Assembly (NCBI GenBank): GCA_016742125.1
Contig: JACVCM010000071.1
Coordinates: forward strand, 1-16,852
DNA: 16,852 nucleotides
Origin: Sphingomonadaceae bacterium
Lineage (GTDB): Bacteria; Pseudomonadota; Alphaproteobacteria; Sphingomonadales; Sphingomonadaceae
Reading direction: 5' to 3'
In this document: in pieces, positions 14,941 to 16,852 of the stretch
How the letters are laid out: each line of letters starts with the position of its first letter
Position numbering within the stretch: the first letter of the stretch is position 1
Position numbers and translations under genes: made by a program
The notes under the pieces: model-generated
Told to the model about the DNA's origin: nothing
Database searches by the model: none
Seen by the model: the letters and a program-made list of their open reading frames with translations, nothing else

Positions 14941-15463
14941 CTTACTTGCTTCGCCGCCTCGCGGGTCTGAGCCCGCGACCGCGCTCTATGGCTCGGTTCT
15001 GACGATCCTCGCCACCAAGCCCGCTGGCGGTCTTGGCCTATCGGTGACGCTCGCTGGCGTTGGCCCATGGGCATGGGCCATGACGCTGGTCGCTGATTTG
15101 TGCGGGGGCTGATGGCGCCCACTGGTTCGCTGCGCTGACGCTGGCTCCCAGGGCGCGGCGTTTCTTGTTCGCCCCGCGGGCACTCCGGCACGCGCCCGGG
15201 CCTTGCGCCGCGTTTCGGGCCAAACGACAATTGCCGCTTGCCCCGAAGCTTGCGTCGGCTGCGGCTTATCCGTCCGCTTTGCTTGGGGGTGCCGTTTCCT
15301 GTCCGCCCGACAGGCACGCCTGTGGCTTGGCCAGTCGGGCGTAACTGGTTTGATGACGCCGCGCTGACCGCACGGCGGCGTATCTGTGTCCGTCCGGATG
15401 GTCGGGGTGGGCGGCGCTCCCAGCTAGGCCCGCCACGGTCAGCCGCAACCCGGCCCATTTCGT

Positions 15464-15515
15464 TTCAGCCTTTGGCTGAAGTTTATCCTGAGCGACTGCC
15501 TTTGGCAGGCAGTCG
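15464..15515 (+). repeat. Paired 'CCTTTGG' hairpins, REP-like
   Basis: Two adjacent hairpins share the centre CCTTTGG: TTCAGCC-TTT-GGCTGAA (15464-15480) and CTGCC-TTT-GGCAG (15496-15508), the second with an alternative longer form CGACTGCC/GGCAGTCG (15493-15515). The segment between them, TATCCTGAGCG, and the following GTCGAACGG resemble a dispersed intergenic repeat I associate with Sphingomonadales genomes. That recollection needs a genome search. Confidence 0.45.
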
Positions 15516-15567
15516 AACGGCTCGGGTCCGGGTCTTCCACTACCGTTCCAGCCCTGCGGGTGCAGCT

Positions 15568-15589
15568 GCCCGCCTGGTGCGGGCCTTTT
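15568..15589 (+). terminator. Intrinsic terminator or attenuator in the ardC leader
   Basis: GCCCGC (15568-15573) pairs with GCGGGC (15579-15584) around CTGGT, followed by CTTTT, a short but classical terminator shape. The upstream GCGGG (15556-15560) can instead pair with CCCGC (15569-15573), which would prevent the terminator. Two mutually exclusive pairings upstream of a gene are the hallmark of attenuation, although no leader peptide or ligand site is evident. Confidence 0.4.
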
Positions 15590-15642
15590 GGTCGCTTCGT
15601 GCCGCCCACCCCGCCCATCCGGGCCGGTGGTGTTTTTTGGCG

Positions 15643-15656
15643 GCTTGGAGCCAAGC
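15643..15656 (+). promoter_or_regulatory. Palindrome covering the ardC ribosome binding site
   Basis: GCTTGG (15643-15648) and CCAAGC (15651-15656) form a near-perfect 14-base palindrome around AG, and the GGAG Shine-Dalgarno (15647-15650) sits inside it, one base before the ATG at 15658. It could fold to hide the ribosome site or be bound by a repressor such as ArdC itself; both are inference. Confidence 0.5.
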
Positions 15657-15657
15657 G

Positions 15658-16713
15658 ATGCGTCCAGAGTTGAACCTAAGTGCGAGCCCAACCGCCAGCG
15701 CACCGAGCGCTTCGCGCTCGGCGGACACAAGCCGAGCGGCCAATAAGGCGGCAAAGGGCAAGGCGTCGAAGCGGCGCGCATCGACACTGCAACGCGGTTC
15801 GCTTTACGAGGAAGTCACCGCCAAGATTATCGCACAACTGGAAGCGGGAATTTTTCCTTGGGTGCAGCCTTGGAGTTCAGCCGGAGCCGTGCCGGGATTG
15901 CCGCGCAACGCCGTTACGGGCCGCGCCTATTCGGGCGTCAATGTGCTGATTTTGTGGGGCGCCGTTATCGAACGCGCATTTCCGAGCCAAGACTGGTTGA
16001 CCTTCAAACAGGCACTCGCCGCAGGCGGATGCGTCCGCAAAGGCGAGACCGGCGAAACCATTTTCTACGCGGCGCGCTTCACCCCAGATAGCGACAGATC
16101 GAACGCGGTAACGGGCGGCGCGGTCGAGGGGCAAAACGGTGGGGCAGACGCAGGGCGCGGCATTCCCTTTCTCAAACGCTTTACGGTGTTCAATGTGGCG
16201 CAGTGCGAAGGGCTACCGACCCGCGTTGCCGCCGACCCTGTGCCGCTCCCCGAACGCCAGCTTGTTGCGGACGCTGAAAGCTTGATTGCAGCAAGCGGAG
16301 CCGATTTCCGCATTGGCGGGGCAAGAGCCTTTTACAGCCCCGATGGCGACTTTGTGCAGGTGCCGCCCCAACCGGCCTTTACCGCCCAAATCGATTTTTA
16401 CCGCACCGCTTTGCACGAACTCGGCCACTGGACCGGCCACCCCTCACGGCTGGCACGGACCTATGGCAAACGCTTTGGCGACAGCGCCTATGCGCGCGAA
16501 GAATTATGCGCCGAACTCGCATCGGCCTTCCTGTGTGCCGCGCTCGGCATCGTCCCGACCGTGCGCCATGCCGATTATCTTGGCAATTGGCTGGCAGTAT
16601 TGCGGGAGGACAGCCGCGCCATTTTCAAGGCTGCTAGCCATGCCAGCAAGGCCGCTGATTATTTGCTGGCCTTCGCCCCCGACCGGCCCGCGCCGCTTGG
16701 AGGCGCGGCATGA
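15658..16713 (+). CDS. ardC: ArdC-type antirestriction protein with zinc metallopeptidase motif
   Basis: This protein has 351 residues. An Ala/Ser-rich basic tail (1-45) precedes an ArdC-N/DUF1738-like single-stranded-DNA-binding domain (about 46-185, with LYEEVTAKIIAQLEAGIFPWVQPW, NAVTGRAYSGVNVLILW and RFTVFNVAQCEGLP). A zincin-like C-terminal domain carries the active-site HELGHWTGH (His253, Glu254, His257) and the downstream REELCAELASAFL, whose Glu residues supply the likely third zinc ligand. ArdC proteins on conjugative plasmids protect entering DNA from host restriction. The start at 15658 is chosen because GGAG lies seven bases upstream and the family homology begins just after; the 420 in-frame bases further left look non-coding. 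The stop overlaps the next gene (ATGA). It marks plasmid or integrative-element DNA. Confidence 0.9.
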   Translation: MRPELNLSASPTASAPSASRSADTSRAANKAAKGKASKRRASTLQRGSLYEEVTAKIIAQLEAGIFPWVQPWSSAGAVPGLPRNAVTGRAYSGVNVLILWGAVIERAFPSQDWLTFKQALAAGGCVRKGETGETIFYAARFTPDSDRSNAVTGGAVEGQNGGADAGRGIPFLKRFTVFNVAQCEGLPTRVAADPVPLPERQLVADAESLIAASGADFRIGGARAFYSPDGDFVQVPPQPAFTAQIDFYRTALHELGHWTGHPSRLARTYGKRFGDSAYAREELCAELASAFLCAALGIVPTVRHADYLGNWLAVLREDSRAIFKAASHASKAADYLLAFAPDRPAPLGGAA

Positions 16714-16852
16714 GCAGCAAATCACCACCCCCCCTGCCCCCGCTTGAATCCCGGGGAACGCCCATTGGTGTGCAGACCTTGGGTGCGGGCGTTGGGCCGA
16801 TCACGCCCGCGCCAAGGCTGGCATTTTGTGCCGGAGCACCCTTTGAGCCCCA
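16710..16852 (+). CDS. Unknown gene, 5' end only (cut by window end)
   Basis: An ATG overlapping the ardC stop by four bases opens a frame that runs to the window edge (47 codons). The start reads MSSKSPPPLPPLESRGTPIG and is proline-rich; no domain can be recognised. The ATGA overlap implies co-translation with ardC, so it is probably another gene of the same mobile element. It could be a regulatory, partition or replication-related protein; I cannot tell. Confidence 0.55.
   Translation, partial: MSSKSPPPLPPLESRGTPIGVQTLGAGVGPITPAPRLAFCAGAPFEP

Larger units (their letters stand above)
14940..15657 (+). other. Hairpin-dense GC-rich block upstream of ardC
   Basis: This ~700-base stretch looks non-coding but is packed with inverted repeats. 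They are TCGCGGG/CCCGCGA (14959-14978), TGGCCCATG/CATGGGCCA with a 2-base loop (15061-15080, extended by GCGT/ACGC outside), CGCCCGAC/GTCGGGCG (15304-15341) enclosing AGGC-AC-GCCT and TGGC-TTG-GCCA, ACGCCGC/GCGGCGT (15356-15381), TTCAGCC-TTT-GGCTGAA (15464-15480), CGACTGCC/GGCAGTCG (15493-15515), and others below. TGACGCT occurs three times (15045, 15081, 15136). Because the next gene is antirestriction ArdC, the block may be a single-stranded promoter, a transfer-related leading region or a dispersed-repeat cluster. The structures are read directly; the role is inference. Confidence 0.5.

Noticed and set aside
14912..15112. 66-codon plus-strand frame starting at TTG, partly hydrophobic
   Set aside because: There is no clear ribosome site, the start codon is weak and the frame is crossed by strong inverted repeats. 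A small real peptide cannot be fully excluded.
14829..15458. 209-codon minus-strand frame rich in Arg, Pro and Gln
   Set aside because: The composition is typical of chance translation of GC-rich DNA. No domain is seen, and it overlaps the hairpin block.
15238..15657. In-frame 140-codon N-terminal extension of ardC
   Set aside because: Its composition is Arg/Pro/Ala-rich and irregular, it spans many hairpins, and a good ribosome site plus the family start lie at 15658.

Overview
The window looks like DNA from an alphaproteobacterium of the order Sphingomonadales. The reasons are a large TonB-dependent receptor of the kind these bacteria carry in many copies, a TonB-like partner with a 'LYPVAWYREP' C-terminal module, many Phe-terminated outer-membrane barrels, moderate-to-high GC, and an ArdC gene with a leader of the kind expected on sphingomonad plasmids. 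Genus and replicon cannot be settled by eye. The first ~140 bases look like a poor-quality or rearranged contig end.

Left part (about 143-5745, + strand): one tightly packed operon. It encodes the C-terminal end of a TolC-like outer-membrane channel, a MacA-like periplasmic adaptor, a separate MacB-type ATPase, a separate MacB-type permease, an OmpR-type response regulator and a sensor histidine kinase. Neighbouring genes overlap by 1-8 bases or are about 10 bases apart, so a tripartite export pump and its likely regulator appear to be made as one unit.

Middle (5979-10456, + strand): two outer-membrane proteins. The first is a 1137-residue autotransporter whose passenger carries two aspartate-rich, thrombospondin-type-3-like inserts that should bind calcium. 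The second is a MipA/OmpV-family barrel. Two stacked hairpins separate them. The adjacent two-component system may control them, but no shared binding site is proven.

Right-middle (10561-14667, - strand): a TonB-like inner-membrane protein followed by a 965-residue TonB-dependent receptor with four cysteine pairs. The 438-base gap between them holds two diverged tandem copies of a ~145-base element with the same layout: a palindrome, a conserved CCGAAATAATC box and a long-range stem. This is the most distinctive unexplained structure in the window. A terminator with its U-run on the minus strand separates the receptor from the MipA gene.

Right end (about 14940-16852, + strand): a GC-rich, hairpin-dense, probably non-coding block of ~700 bases leads into an ArdC-type antirestriction zinc-protease-like gene, which overlaps the start of an unknown gene cut by the window end. 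This part looks mobile (plasmid or integrative element). The block could be a single-stranded-DNA promoter or transfer-related leading region, or an attenuator; that is inference.
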